Assembly (NCBI GenBank): GCA_003662485.1
Contig: QMYD01000043.1
Coordinates: 1 to 7,947, forward strand
Direction: 5' to 3'
Length of the DNA: 7,947 nt
Source of the DNA: Candidatus Hecatellales archaeon
GTDB taxonomy: Archaea > Thermoproteota > Bathyarchaeia > Hecatellales > Hecatellaceae
Shown: piece after piece, positions 1-5,631 of the stretch
Position numbering within the stretch: position 1 is the first letter of the stretch
How the letters are laid out: each line of letters starts with the position of its first letter
Made by a program: the position numbers and the translations under genes
The notes under the pieces: generated by a model
Told to the model about the DNA's origin: nothing
The model's input: only the letters and a program-made list of their open reading frames with translations
The model's database searches: none

Positions 1-28
1 TCTCTTCCCGGATTAAAGGGTAGGGGAA

Positions 29-802
29 ATGGGGAAATTCGCCGAGCGAATGGTGGAAACAGCTGGGAGGAAGAAATCGAGGATTATTCTCGCCTTAGAC
101 TTGCCGCCTTCAACCCCAAACCTGCTGGGTGAAGGCTTAAACCTTCTAAGCAGGGTTTCCAGAAGCCTCTGCGCCGTTAAGTTTAACAGGCATCTGCTAC
201 TACCTCTCGGCCTAATGGAGGGTGTTAGAAGGCTGGTTGACCACGCTCACAGCTTAGGCCTCCCAGCCATCATGGACTGCAAGCTTAACGATATTGGCTC
301 GACAAACCTAGCTATGGCTGAATGGTTTTTTAAGGCTGGATTTGACGCCTTAACAGTTAGCCCCTATGTGGGTTGGAAGGGAGGCCTTGAACCCGTTTTC
401 CACTTAGCCAAAAAGCTTGGAAGAGGCTTGCTGGTTCTCGCATACATGAGCCATGAGGGTGCAAGGCAAACTTTCGGGAAACCCCTGTTGTCGGGTGGGA
501 GGCTGAAACCAGCCTACCAAGTCTTCGCCAGCTGGGCTTCTAGGTGGGGGGCGGATGGAGTTATTGTAGGTGCCACCAGGCCTGCGAAGATAGCTGAGGT
601 TAAAAGGATTTTGAAGGGGAGGGTTGCCATTTACTCGCCTGGCGTAGGCTTCCAGGGTGGAAGCGTGGAGGAGGCTGTTAGGAAGGGAGCTGACTACCTT
701 ATTGTGGGTAGAAGCATCCTTCAGGCTGAGGACCCCCTAGAGGCGGCTGAAAGCCTTAGGGTTAGGGCTTGGAGGGTGAAGCCTCACCTAACTGCGGGCT
801 GA
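29..802 (+). CDS. pyrF: Orotidine 5'-phosphate decarboxylase
   Basis: Catalyses the last step of UMP synthesis, decarboxylation of OMP, in the cytosol. The 257-residue product has the family signatures in order: LALDL with Asp24, Lys51 in the next strand, the catalytic motif DCKLNDIGST (Asp83, Lys85, Asp88), the phosphate-loop motif SPGVGFQGG (203-211) and IVGRSI (225-230). Archaeal members are often 210-230 residues, so this one is slightly long at both ends. An in-frame TAA at 14-16 bounds the start. ATG 29 follows AGGGG very closely; ATG 50 (residue 8) is a possible alternative. The 3' end overlaps the convergent regulator gene by 19 bases. The TAA at 14-16 or the TAG at 21-23 could end an upstream co-directional gene, but too little is visible to tell. 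Identification is firm; only the exact start is uncertain. Confidence 0.95.
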   Translation: MGKFAERMVETAGRKKSRIILALDLPPSTPNLLGEGLNLLSRVSRSLCAVKFNRHLLLPLGLMEGVRRLVDHAHSLGLPAIMDCKLNDIGSTNLAMAEWFFKAGFDALTVSPYVGWKGGLEPVFHLAKKLGRGLLVLAYMSHEGARQTFGKPLLSGGRLKPAYQVFASWASRWGADGVIVGATRPAKIAEVKRILKGRVAIYSPGVGFQGGSVEEAVRKGADYLIVGRSILQAEDPLEAAESLRVRAWRVKPHLTAG

Positions 803-942
803 TGCTGCCAGAGCTCGCTTTTAAGCAGGTCCCTCACGGCAGCCCTAACCACAGCACTCCTACTCGGATACATGCCAGACCTCACAAGCTCGTCTACGCC
901 TTCAACCAGGGCTTCAGGAAGCTTAACCGTAATAAGCTTCAT
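784..942 (-). CDS. Ribbon-helix-helix (CopG/Arc-type) transcriptional regulator
   Basis: Small DNA-binding protein of 52 residues if it starts at ATG 942. The sequence fits a ribbon-helix-helix fold: a short strand (KLITVKLPE), helix 1 (about residues 10-22, ending in RSGMY), the loop motif PSRSAVVR and helix 2 (AAVRDLLKSEL), then a short tail. Such proteins bind DNA as dimers through the N-terminal strand. The frame extends to TTG 969, but the fold begins at Met 942, which I prefer. No SD precedes either candidate, and AT-rich TATA-like boxes lie at 994-1012. No toxin gene is adjacent, so an antitoxin role has no support here. It may regulate itself or the divergent S25e gene; that is inference. 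The stop lies inside the end of pyrF. Confidence 0.75.
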   Translation of the reverse strand: MKLITVKLPEALVEGVDELVRSGMYPSRSAVVRAAVRDLLKSELWQHQPAVR

Positions 943-993
943 GGAGTTATTATTAATCCGGTTAGCCAAGATGAAGCCCCGAAGAAAAGGGTG

Positions 994-1012
994 TATTTAA
1001 AGCGTATATAAG
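994..1012 (-). promoter_or_regulatory. TATA-like promoter of the ribbon-helix-helix gene
   Basis: On the minus strand TTTAAATA (1001-994) and CTTATATA (1012-1005) both resemble archaeal TATA boxes. With usual spacing of about 25 bases they would start transcription near 970-981, just upstream of the regulator. GCGTA occurs at 1002-1006 and again at 1013-1017, flanking one box, which could be an operator. Placement is by motif and distance only. Confidence 0.4.
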
Positions 1013-1140
1013 GCGTAGTATCCAGCATCTTAGACCTAAAACTCTAAAAATGAAAAGTTTAATCTCACCCGCTCCAACCCGTTAGAAATCGTTTTCCAGT
1101 GTTTTCCTCCAGGGTTGCAGGAGTGTTTAGGGTTTACCAG

Positions 1141-1157
1141 TTTATGGTTTGTAATGG
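1141..1157 (+). repeat. Upstream copy of a 17-base direct repeat before S25e
   Basis: TTTATGGTTTGTAATGG matches TTCATGGTTTATAATGA at 1194-1210 in 14 of 17 positions, and all three differences are transitions. The copies are offset by 53 bases in the non-coding region before S25e. They may be duplicated promoter or regulator-binding elements; no function can be read directly. Confidence 0.45.
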
Positions 1158-1188
1158 TTAAGTTAAAGGGCCCCTCTAAAGGCAACTG

Positions 1189-1208
1189 TTATATTCATGG
1201 TTTATAAT
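1189..1208 (+). promoter_or_regulatory. Candidate core promoter of S25e
   Basis: Two overlapping TATA candidates are present: TTATATT (1189-1195) and TTTATAAT (1201-1208). The first would put the transcript start near 1216-1221, leaving a short leader that could hold the SD at 1221-1226. The second would start near 1229-1233 and make the mRNA nearly leaderless. Sequence alone does not choose between them. Confidence 0.4.
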
Positions 1209-1210
1209 GA
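1194..1210 (+). repeat. Downstream copy of the 17-base direct repeat, with TATA-like core
   Basis: Partner of 1141-1157. It contains TTTATAAT (1201-1208), a good TATA-like string, and the ATG at 1207-1209 falls inside it. That suggests this ATG belongs to the promoter region rather than being the S25e start. Confidence 0.45.
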
Positions 1211-1220
1211 AGGCTTACGT

Positions 1221-1226
1221 GGAGGG
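1221..1226 (+). promoter_or_regulatory. Shine-Dalgarno sequence that sets the S25e start
   Basis: GGAGGG ends 7 bases before TTG 1234, a normal spacing, and the protein from that TTG begins with the conserved MGGAKKKP of archaeal S25e. This favours TTG 1234 over the in-frame ATG 1207, which has no SD. Confidence 0.65.
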
Positions 1227-1233
1227 TGGAGGC

Positions 1234-1569
1234 TTGGGTGGAGCGAAGAAGAAGCCGTTAAGCGCCGTGGAGAAGGCTCAAAGGCTGAGGGAGGAGAAGG
1301 AGAGGAGGGCTAAAAGGGAGAGGGAGGAAAGGGAAAAACGGGTTGCAGCCGCCATAACCCTGCAAAACGTGGACGACAAAACCGTTTTCGCAGAGCTTTC
1401 AAAGCTTAAAGCCGTAACTCCGGCAGCCGTAGCCTCAGCCTTTAACATTAAGGTGAGTGCAGCCGAAGACCTGCTAGAGGACTGGGAGAAAAGAGGCCTC
1501 CTAGTTCCCGTAGCCAAATGCGAAAGGCTGAAAATCTATAAGCCTAACCTGGCTGCGCCTCCAGCCTAA
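1234..1569 (+). CDS. rps25e: Small ribosomal subunit protein eS25
   Basis: Small-subunit ribosomal protein of the archaeal/eukaryotic-specific eS25 family, 111 residues. The N-terminus MGGAKKKPLSAVEKAQ matches the archaeal family start as I know it. A highly charged Lys/Arg/Glu stretch (about residues 16-38) suits an rRNA-binding extension. The rest is a winged-helix domain with the typical pattern VTPAAVASAFNI, a helix around AEDLLEDWEKRGLL, and a closing strand ERLKIYK. The TTG start is chosen for the SD and the conserved N-terminus; ATG 1207 would add nine residues not typical of the family. The gene overlaps the convergent cyclophilin-like gene by 4 bases (1566-1569) and is followed by a run of six T. 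Presence of eS25 points to TACK-type archaea, since it is generally absent from Euryarchaeota. Confidence 0.87.
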   Translation: MGGAKKKPLSAVEKAQRLREEKERRAKREREEREKRVAAAITLQNVDDKTVFAELSKLKAVTPAAVASAFNIKVSAAEDLLEDWEKRGLLVPVAKCERLKIYKPNLAAPPA

Positions 1570-1940
1570 CCTGTTTTTTCCACCCTAACGATGGTGCCCA
1601 GCCCAGCCTTGGCCAAGGGTTCAAGACTTCCCGTTATCCTGCCCACGGGGTTCACGGGGCTGTAGGGTTTTGCCTCAGCGTAGAAGAGGCAGAGGGCGGA
1701 GCCTTGAGGCCAGTAGGCTATGGTTCCAGCTTCCACCCTAGACTTAGCCTTCTCCAAGCCCATTTTAACTGGGATGGGGAAGTAGATTTCACCTGGCCAC
1801 TGGGCGGCTTTCCCTTCTAAGGGTAATGCCTGCAGAATGGCTTCCACGGTTCTGGGAGCCCAGAAGCGTATGAGTTCTCCCCTGGTTTCCCCAAGCCCCT
1901 CCAGCCTAATCCTAACCGGAATCCTGGAGATATCAGCCAT
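1566..1940 (-). CDS. Cyclophilin-like fold protein (DUF369/TM1367-type)
   Basis: A 124-residue protein resembling the small cyclophilin-like family once called DUF369 (Thermotoga TM1367 type). Visible hallmarks are GELIRFWAPRTVEAIL (21-36), WPGEIYFPIP (48-57), AGTIAYWPQGSALCLFY (71-87) and a C-terminal PVNPVGRI segment (95-102). These proteins share the cyclophilin beta-barrel, but the classical prolyl-isomerase active site is not evident, and I know of no established function. There is no signal peptide or membrane segment. ATG 1940 immediately follows the SRP54 TAA (TAAATG), and GGAGGGAG (1953-1946) sits 5 bases upstream, so translation is probably coupled to SRP54. The position suggests a link with protein targeting or folding, but that is inference only. 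Confidence 0.8.
   Translation of the reverse strand: MADISRIPVRIRLEGLGETRGELIRFWAPRTVEAILQALPLEGKAAQWPGEIYFPIPVKMGLEKAKSRVEAGTIAYWPQGSALCLFYAEAKPYSPVNPVGRITGSLEPLAKAGLGTIVRVEKTG
1574..1579 (+). terminator. Oligo-T terminator after S25e
   Basis: A run of six T begins 5 bases after the S25e TAA. Archaeal RNA polymerase commonly terminates at such runs without a hairpin. It lies inside the last codons of the opposing cyclophilin-like gene. Confidence 0.4.
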
Positions 1941-3290
1941 TTAGGCTCCCTCCGGAATTTTTCCAGCCATTTTCTCCAGCCCCTTGAAGGGTAGAGCCTT
2001 CCTCCTAAGGCTTTTAGCCAGCTTTCTGAAGGCTTCAAACTGGCGGAGGAGTTCCTTTACCTCCCTCTCACTGGTTCCTGAACCCCTTGCAATCCTCCTA
2101 ATCCTTGAAGTGTTCAAAATCTTAGGGTTTGCTCTCTCCTCCGGGGTCATGGACTGGATGATGGCCTTCCAAGCCTTAAACTTCTCCTCCCCCATCCTCG
2201 CCACCTCATCGGGGAGGTTGAGGCTCAACCCAGGAATCATTTTGAGGATTTTGCTTAGGGGGCCAAGCTTCCTAACGGATTCAAGCTGCTCTAGAAGGTC
2301 TTCCAAGGTCATCCTCCCCGAAAGGATGTCCCTAGCCTTCCTCTCTGGAATGGCGATTTCAGCCTCCCTAACACGTTCAAGAAGCCCCTTAAGGTCTCCC
2401 ATGCCTAGAAGTCTTCCAACAAAGCGGACGGGGTCGAAGAGCTCCAAATCCTCTATTTTCTCCCCGGTTCCAAGGAAGATGATGGGGGCTCCAACAGCTG
2501 CAACAGCGGAGAGGGCTCCCCCACCCCTAGCCGAACCATCAAGCTTAGCCACGGTTATGGAGGCTAGGGGTGTAGCCTTATGGAAAGCTTCAGCTTGAAC
2601 TCCAGCCTGCTGCCCAATAGTTCCGTCAATAACCATCATAACTTGGTCCGGCTTCACAGCCTCCCATATCTGCCTCATCTCCTCGATGAGGCTTACCTCA
2701 TCCTTGTGGCGTCCAGCAGTATCGATGAGGATGGCCTCATAGCCCTCCCTCCTAAACCTTTCAACACCCCTCAAGGCTATTTCCACAGGGTTTCCAGCCT
2801 CTTCCTCCCCGTAGACGGGTATGCGAGCCTGGGAGGCAAGCTGCTTAAGCTGGGCTAGGGCTCCAGGCCTATATGTGTCAGCGCAGACGATGGCGGACTT
2901 AAACCCCCTCCTCGTGAGGAAGCTGGCAATCTTAACGGCTGTGGTGGTTTTACCCGAGCCCTGAATGCCCACCAGCATGATGACGCTGGACTTCCCTGGC
3001 TGAACAGGAATCCTAGCAGGTTTTTCGCCTAGAAGCCTCGTTAACTCGTCGTATACAACCTTAACCACATGCTCCCTCCTCGAAATTCCAGGTGGAGGCT
3101 CCTCCCCGAGGGCTCGGCTTTGAATGCGTTTAGAAAGCTCTAAGACCAAGTTTACGTTTACATCCGACTGGAGGAGGGCTCGCTGGAGGTCTCTAACCAG
3201 CTCCCTAACTGCAGCCTCGTCTACGCTGCTAAGCCTGAGAAGCTTCTTGATGGACTGTTGGAGGCTTGCTCCCAGCCTCTCCAAGGTCAA
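1941..3290 (-). CDS. srp54: Signal recognition particle 54 kDa GTPase
   Basis: GTPase of the signal recognition particle. It binds 7S RNA and signal peptides and targets ribosomes to the membrane through FtsY. At 449 residues it is full length. The N domain (1-90) has ALLQSDVN (39-46). The G domain has P-loop GIQGSGKT (108-115), DTYRPGA (138-144), DTAGR (190-194), AKLD (248-251) and GTGEK (274-278). The M domain (about 300-449) has the 7S-RNA-binding region SRIRRIARGSGTS (395-407). That domain is poor in methionine, with Leu, Ile, Ala and Phe at positions that are Met in bacterial Ffh. The start is TTG 3290, overlapping the synthase TGA (TTGA); TTG 3284 is an alternative. GAGGAGG (3307-3301) serves as SD. 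Confidence 0.97.
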   Translation of the reverse strand: MTLERLGASLQQSIKKLLRLSSVDEAAVRELVRDLQRALLQSDVNVNLVLELSKRIQSRALGEEPPPGISRREHVVKVVYDELTRLLGEKPARIPVQPGKSSVIMLVGIQGSGKTTTAVKIASFLTRRGFKSAIVCADTYRPGALAQLKQLASQARIPVYGEEEAGNPVEIALRGVERFRREGYEAILIDTAGRHKDEVSLIEEMRQIWEAVKPDQVMMVIDGTIGQQAGVQAEAFHKATPLASITVAKLDGSARGGGALSAVAAVGAPIIFLGTGEKIEDLELFDPVRFVGRLLGMGDLKGLLERVREAEIAIPERKARDILSGRMTLEDLLEQLESVRKLGPLSKILKMIPGLSLNLPDEVARMGEEKFKAWKAIIQSMTPEERANPKILNTSRIRRIARGSGTSEREVKELLRQFEAFRKLAKSLRRKALPFKGLEKMAGKIPEGA

Positions 3291-4225
3291 GCCTTTCCAG
3301 CCTCCTCTTCAAGCTTGGATAGGGCGTAGGCTACAAGGATGGGGAAGGCGAAGGTGTAGTCGGCTATCACGGTTATAAGCCTACTTCCAGCTTTAGCCTT
3401 CCCCCAGGATACCGCCTCCTCTAGGGGGGCTCCTGAAAGGCTTCCACCCTCAGGCCTGTCTAGCGTTATCTGGATGGCTCCATCCACTCCTCCCCGGAGC
3501 ATGCAGGCTCCCAAAACATGGTGTTTGGGTAGGCCCCCACCAAGAATGATGGCTCCAACCTTCTTAGCCTCGAAAACGAGGTCGGCTAGGAGGTTTAAAT
3601 CTCTAGCCTGGTTTACCCTCAACCCCTTCAGCCTGGAATAGCTCCAAAGGTGGAAGCCTAGCATGGAATCGTAGATTCCAGGGCAGAAAACGGGAACCCT
3701 ACGGCTAGCTGCAGCCTCCAAAACGGAGGCTTCCCCACCTTTAATTCTGCTACCCAATTCCCAGAGCAACTCGTAAACAGAGGTTTCCTCGACTTCAATC
3801 CTGTCAAGCACCTGGTAGACGGCTTTCTCCAAGGCTTCAAAGGCCTTCTGCTCCACGTAGATGTCGCCCACCCTTCCGAAGCCTTCCTCCCTAAGTCTCC
3901 CATCATCAGCGTGAAGGCTTCCCTGCCAGTGGCGGAAGCCTAGGGCCTCCACCAGGTCGTGGGTAACGTTTGCCCCCGTGGTTACGAAGACGTCAACCAA
4001 GCCCTCACCGATAAGGCTGGCCAAAATCTTCCTTAAGCCTCCGGGGATGGCTGGCCCCGCCACGGCGAGGAAAACCCTGTAGTCCTCATCCCTGAAGAAT
4101 TCTGCAAGGAGGTTTGCAGCCCTACCAGCTCTTCCAGCCCCAAGAACCCCGCAGGCATCCATTTCCTCAACAAGGCTTACCAGGGATAATCCTGGCTTAA
4201 CCTCTATCTGTCTTACAGGCTTCAA
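3287..4225 (-). CDS. dys: Deoxyhypusine synthase
   Basis: NAD-dependent enzyme that transfers the aminobutyl group of spermidine to one lysine of eIF5A, the first step of hypusine formation. The 312-residue length is normal for archaea. Visible motifs are TTGANVTHD (82-90), which lies in the NAD-binding region, the active-site loop GGGLPKHH (229-236) whose Lys234 corresponds to the lysine that carries the enzyme intermediate, and SGAPLEEAVSWGK (264-276) near the C-terminus. The start is TTG 4225 with GGTGG (4236-4232) 6 bases upstream; no ATG start would keep the N-terminus intact. The gene for its substrate, eIF5A, lies 67 bases upstream on the same strand, and the stop overlaps the SRP54 start by 4 bases. 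Identification is firm. Confidence 0.96.
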   Translation of the reverse strand: MKPVRQIEVKPGLSLVSLVEEMDACGVLGAGRAGRAANLLAEFFRDEDYRVFLAVAGPAIPGGLRKILASLIGEGLVDVFVTTGANVTHDLVEALGFRHWQGSLHADDGRLREEGFGRVGDIYVEQKAFEALEKAVYQVLDRIEVEETSVYELLWELGSRIKGGEASVLEAAASRRVPVFCPGIYDSMLGFHLWSYSRLKGLRVNQARDLNLLADLVFEAKKVGAIILGGGLPKHHVLGACMLRGGVDGAIQITLDRPEGGSLSGAPLEEAVSWGKAKAGSRLITVIADYTFAFPILVAYALSKLEEEAGKA

Positions 4226-4257
4226 AGGCTTCCACCAAGAGAGGGAGATGAAAGCAG

Positions 4258-4270
4258 CCCTTTAAGCTTG
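4258..4270 (-). promoter_or_regulatory. Possible TATA-like element before deoxyhypusine synthase
   Basis: In the 67-base gap between eIF5A and the synthase the minus strand reads CAAGCTTAAAGGG. Its GCTTAAA core lies about 25 bases before a start site that would leave a short leader containing the GGTGG SD. It could give the synthase, SRP54 and cyclophilin-like genes their own promoter; equally, all may be read from the eIF5A promoter. Confidence 0.28.
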
Positions 4271-4292
4271 CTGAAAGGAGAGATTGGAAGCC

Positions 4293-4688
4293 TTAAGCCT
4301 TCACCCTTACGATTTTCACCCTCCCCAGAATCTTCCAGTATTCAACCTCAACTCCATTAGCTATTCGCTCCTTCAACTCTTCCTCAGCTGGCATCGGGGT
4401 TTCAAAGGTTTCATAGGTTTCCAAGTCCATGAGCTGGACGGTTTCGGGGGTGGTTGAAATCACCTGGCCGCTCCGCTTCTCAATGACTGGAACCTCGATT
4501 CTGGCGTCTACGGGGCTTACAATGCTCCTCTTCACCCCGTCGAAAACTCCTACGGCTACGATGCGAGCCTTAGCCGAGCCATGCTTCCCAGGCTTAGACT
4601 TCTCCAACTCTACAACCCTGCAGGGCTCCCCATCAATAATAATGTACTGGCCCTCCTTTACGGAGCCAACCTCCACCGGCCTGCTCAA
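4293..4688 (-). CDS. eif5a: Translation factor eIF5A (hypusine-containing)
   Basis: Elongation factor that helps ribosomes through slow peptide bonds such as proline runs; it is the archaeal counterpart of EF-P. The 131-residue product has an N-terminal SH3-like domain with the modification loop SKPGKHGSAK (31-40). Lys35 is the expected hypusine residue, between PG and HG. A C-terminal OB-fold (about 70-131) follows, ending in a KIVRVKA strand. The start is TTG 4688, with GGGAGGAGG (4702-4694) 5 bases upstream, one of the strongest ribosome binding sites in the window. Its modifying enzyme is the next gene downstream. A promoter-like sequence lies between it and NAD kinase. The stop region, AAGGCTTAAGGCT on the minus strand, recurs exactly at the distal end of the radical SAM frame. 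Confidence 0.97.
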   Translation of the reverse strand: MSRPVEVGSVKEGQYIIIDGEPCRVVELEKSKPGKHGSAKARIVAVGVFDGVKRSIVSPVDARIEVPVIEKRSGQVISTTPETVQLMDLETYETFETPMPAEEELKERIANGVEVEYWKILGRVKIVRVKA

Positions 4689-4693
4689 AGCAG

Positions 4694-4702
4694 CCTCCTC
4701 CC
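4694..4702 (-). promoter_or_regulatory. Strong Shine-Dalgarno supporting the TTG start of eIF5A
   Basis: The minus strand reads GGGAGGAGG, 5 bases before TTG 4688. It supports a rare start codon for a normally abundant translation factor. Confidence 0.65.
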
Positions 4703-4726
4703 AACCAGCGTTATAGCATTCTTCGC

Positions 4727-4740
4727 CTTAAAGAATAAAT
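4727..4740 (-). promoter_or_regulatory. Candidate eIF5A promoter
   Basis: The minus strand reads ATTTATTCTTTAAG in the 55-base gap after the NAD kinase stop. A TATA box here would start transcription near 4708, leaving a leader of about 20 bases that holds the SD. This suggests eIF5A is not wholly dependent on read-through from NAD kinase. Confidence 0.4.
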
Positions 4741-4743
4741 TGT

Positions 4744-5604
4744 TTACGTTAGGCAGGTTACGGAGAGCCTACGCTTAACCCGCTCGTAGAAGGTGAAGCC
4801 CCGCCTGAGGAAGACCACATGCCTCCTAGACCGTTTAACCTTGACTGGTCTTGGGGGTTGAAGTCTTCTGGCTTTCAGGCCGTCGGCTACCACGAGGAGA
4901 GGGGTTTCGCTTTCAGGCTTCACGGTTACCTCCACGGTTGAGGGTGTGATGAAGGGTTTGAAGTTGGTGGAGAGCGGGTAGATGGGGGCTATGATGAGGG
5001 CTTCAAGCCTTGGGTCTACCAGGCTTCCACCCACGCTGAAGGCGTAGGCTGAGGCTCCGCTAGGGGTGGAAACTAGCACCCCATCCACTTTATCCTTCCC
5101 AAGCCTAAACCCGTCCACATAGACGGAAAGCTCCACCATCCGCGAGCTTCCACTTCCAATCTTTAGTTCGTTGAGGGCTGGAGGGATACCCCTAACATCA
5201 GCCTCCACCATGAACTGCCTATCCTCCACATAGTTTCCCCTTAAAACCTCGCTTAGGAAGGCTGAAGCCTCCCCGGGTGTGGCTTCTGCGAGGAAGCCAA
5301 CCCTACCCATACTCACCGTGAAGAGGGGTATGCTACGCCTAAGCCTGTGAACAGCCCTAATAATGGTTCCATCCCCACCCACAATAACTGCTAGGTCAGC
5401 TTCAACCTTTGAGGGGTCTACGCCCCCCTTGATTCCAAGCCTCCCAGCCAGCCCAGCCTCATATTCAACCTTAACCTTCTGCTCCCTTAGTTGGGAGGCA
5501 AGCTTACCAGCCAGCCTCACGGCTTCCTCCCTGTCAAGCCTTGAAAGCACCACAGCTCTCTCGAACAATTCTCTCCTCCCTTCGGGGCATAAAACTAAAT
5601 TCAT
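4744..5604 (-). CDS. nadK: NAD kinase
   Basis: Phosphorylates NAD to NADP, using ATP or polyphosphate in archaeal relatives. The 286-residue product shows GGDGT (76-80) with catalytic Asp78, GRVGFL (100-105), the NE pair Asn145-Glu146 that contacts nicotinamide ribose, and the long glycine-rich signature from Asp174 to about Val196, including DGVLVSTPSGASAYAF. APIYPLSTNFKPFI (206-219) corresponds to the PICPHTLSNRPIV block of the family. The start is ATG 5604 with no SD; AT-rich sequence about 20-25 bases upstream suggests a leaderless mRNA. It diverges from Nob1 with only 12 bases between starts, so the two promoters must overlap each other's coding ends. It lies 55 bases upstream of eIF5A on the same strand. 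Confidence 0.95.
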   Translation of the reverse strand: MNLVLCPEGRRELFERAVVLSRLDREEAVRLAGKLASQLREQKVKVEYEAGLAGRLGIKGGVDPSKVEADLAVIVGGDGTIIRAVHRLRRSIPLFTVSMGRVGFLAEATPGEASAFLSEVLRGNYVEDRQFMVEADVRGIPPALNELKIGSGSSRMVELSVYVDGFRLGKDKVDGVLVSTPSGASAYAFSVGGSLVDPRLEALIIAPIYPLSTNFKPFITPSTVEVTVKPESETPLLVVADGLKARRLQPPRPVKVKRSRRHVVFLRRGFTFYERVKRRLSVTCLT

Positions 5605-5631
5605 GGGATAAGTTAAATGTTTAAGGGTTTA
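5605..5631. promoter_or_regulatory. Overlapping divergent promoter region, NAD kinase and Nob1
   Basis: Only 12 bases (5605-5616) separate ATG 5604 (minus) from ATG 5617 (plus). The AT-rich strings GTTAAATG and TTTAAGG lie in and beside this gap. For a leaderless NAD kinase transcript the TATA box would fall within the first codons of Nob1, and the reverse also holds. If Nob1 starts at ATG 5632 the gap becomes 27 bases, with a weak AAGGG at 5623-5627. Confidence 0.4.

Noticed and set aside
769..1011. Open frame of about 80 codons on the plus strand
   Set aside because: It is antisense to the ribbon-helix-helix gene and shows no protein-like motif; the opposite strand has a clear fold signature.
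1108..1125. Possible hairpin CTCC...GGAG
   Set aside because: The stem is only about four base pairs, with no T-run after it; too weak to call.
1207..1233. ATG 1207 as the S25e start
   Set aside because: It lacks an SD, adds residues not typical of eS25 and lies inside a repeated TATA-like element. TTG 1234 has an SD and gives the conserved MGGAKKKP start.
1984..2598. Long plus-strand frame of about 200 codons opposite SRP54
   Set aside because: It is a shadow of SRP54 codons; the composition is Ser/Leu/Arg-rich and no family is recognisable.
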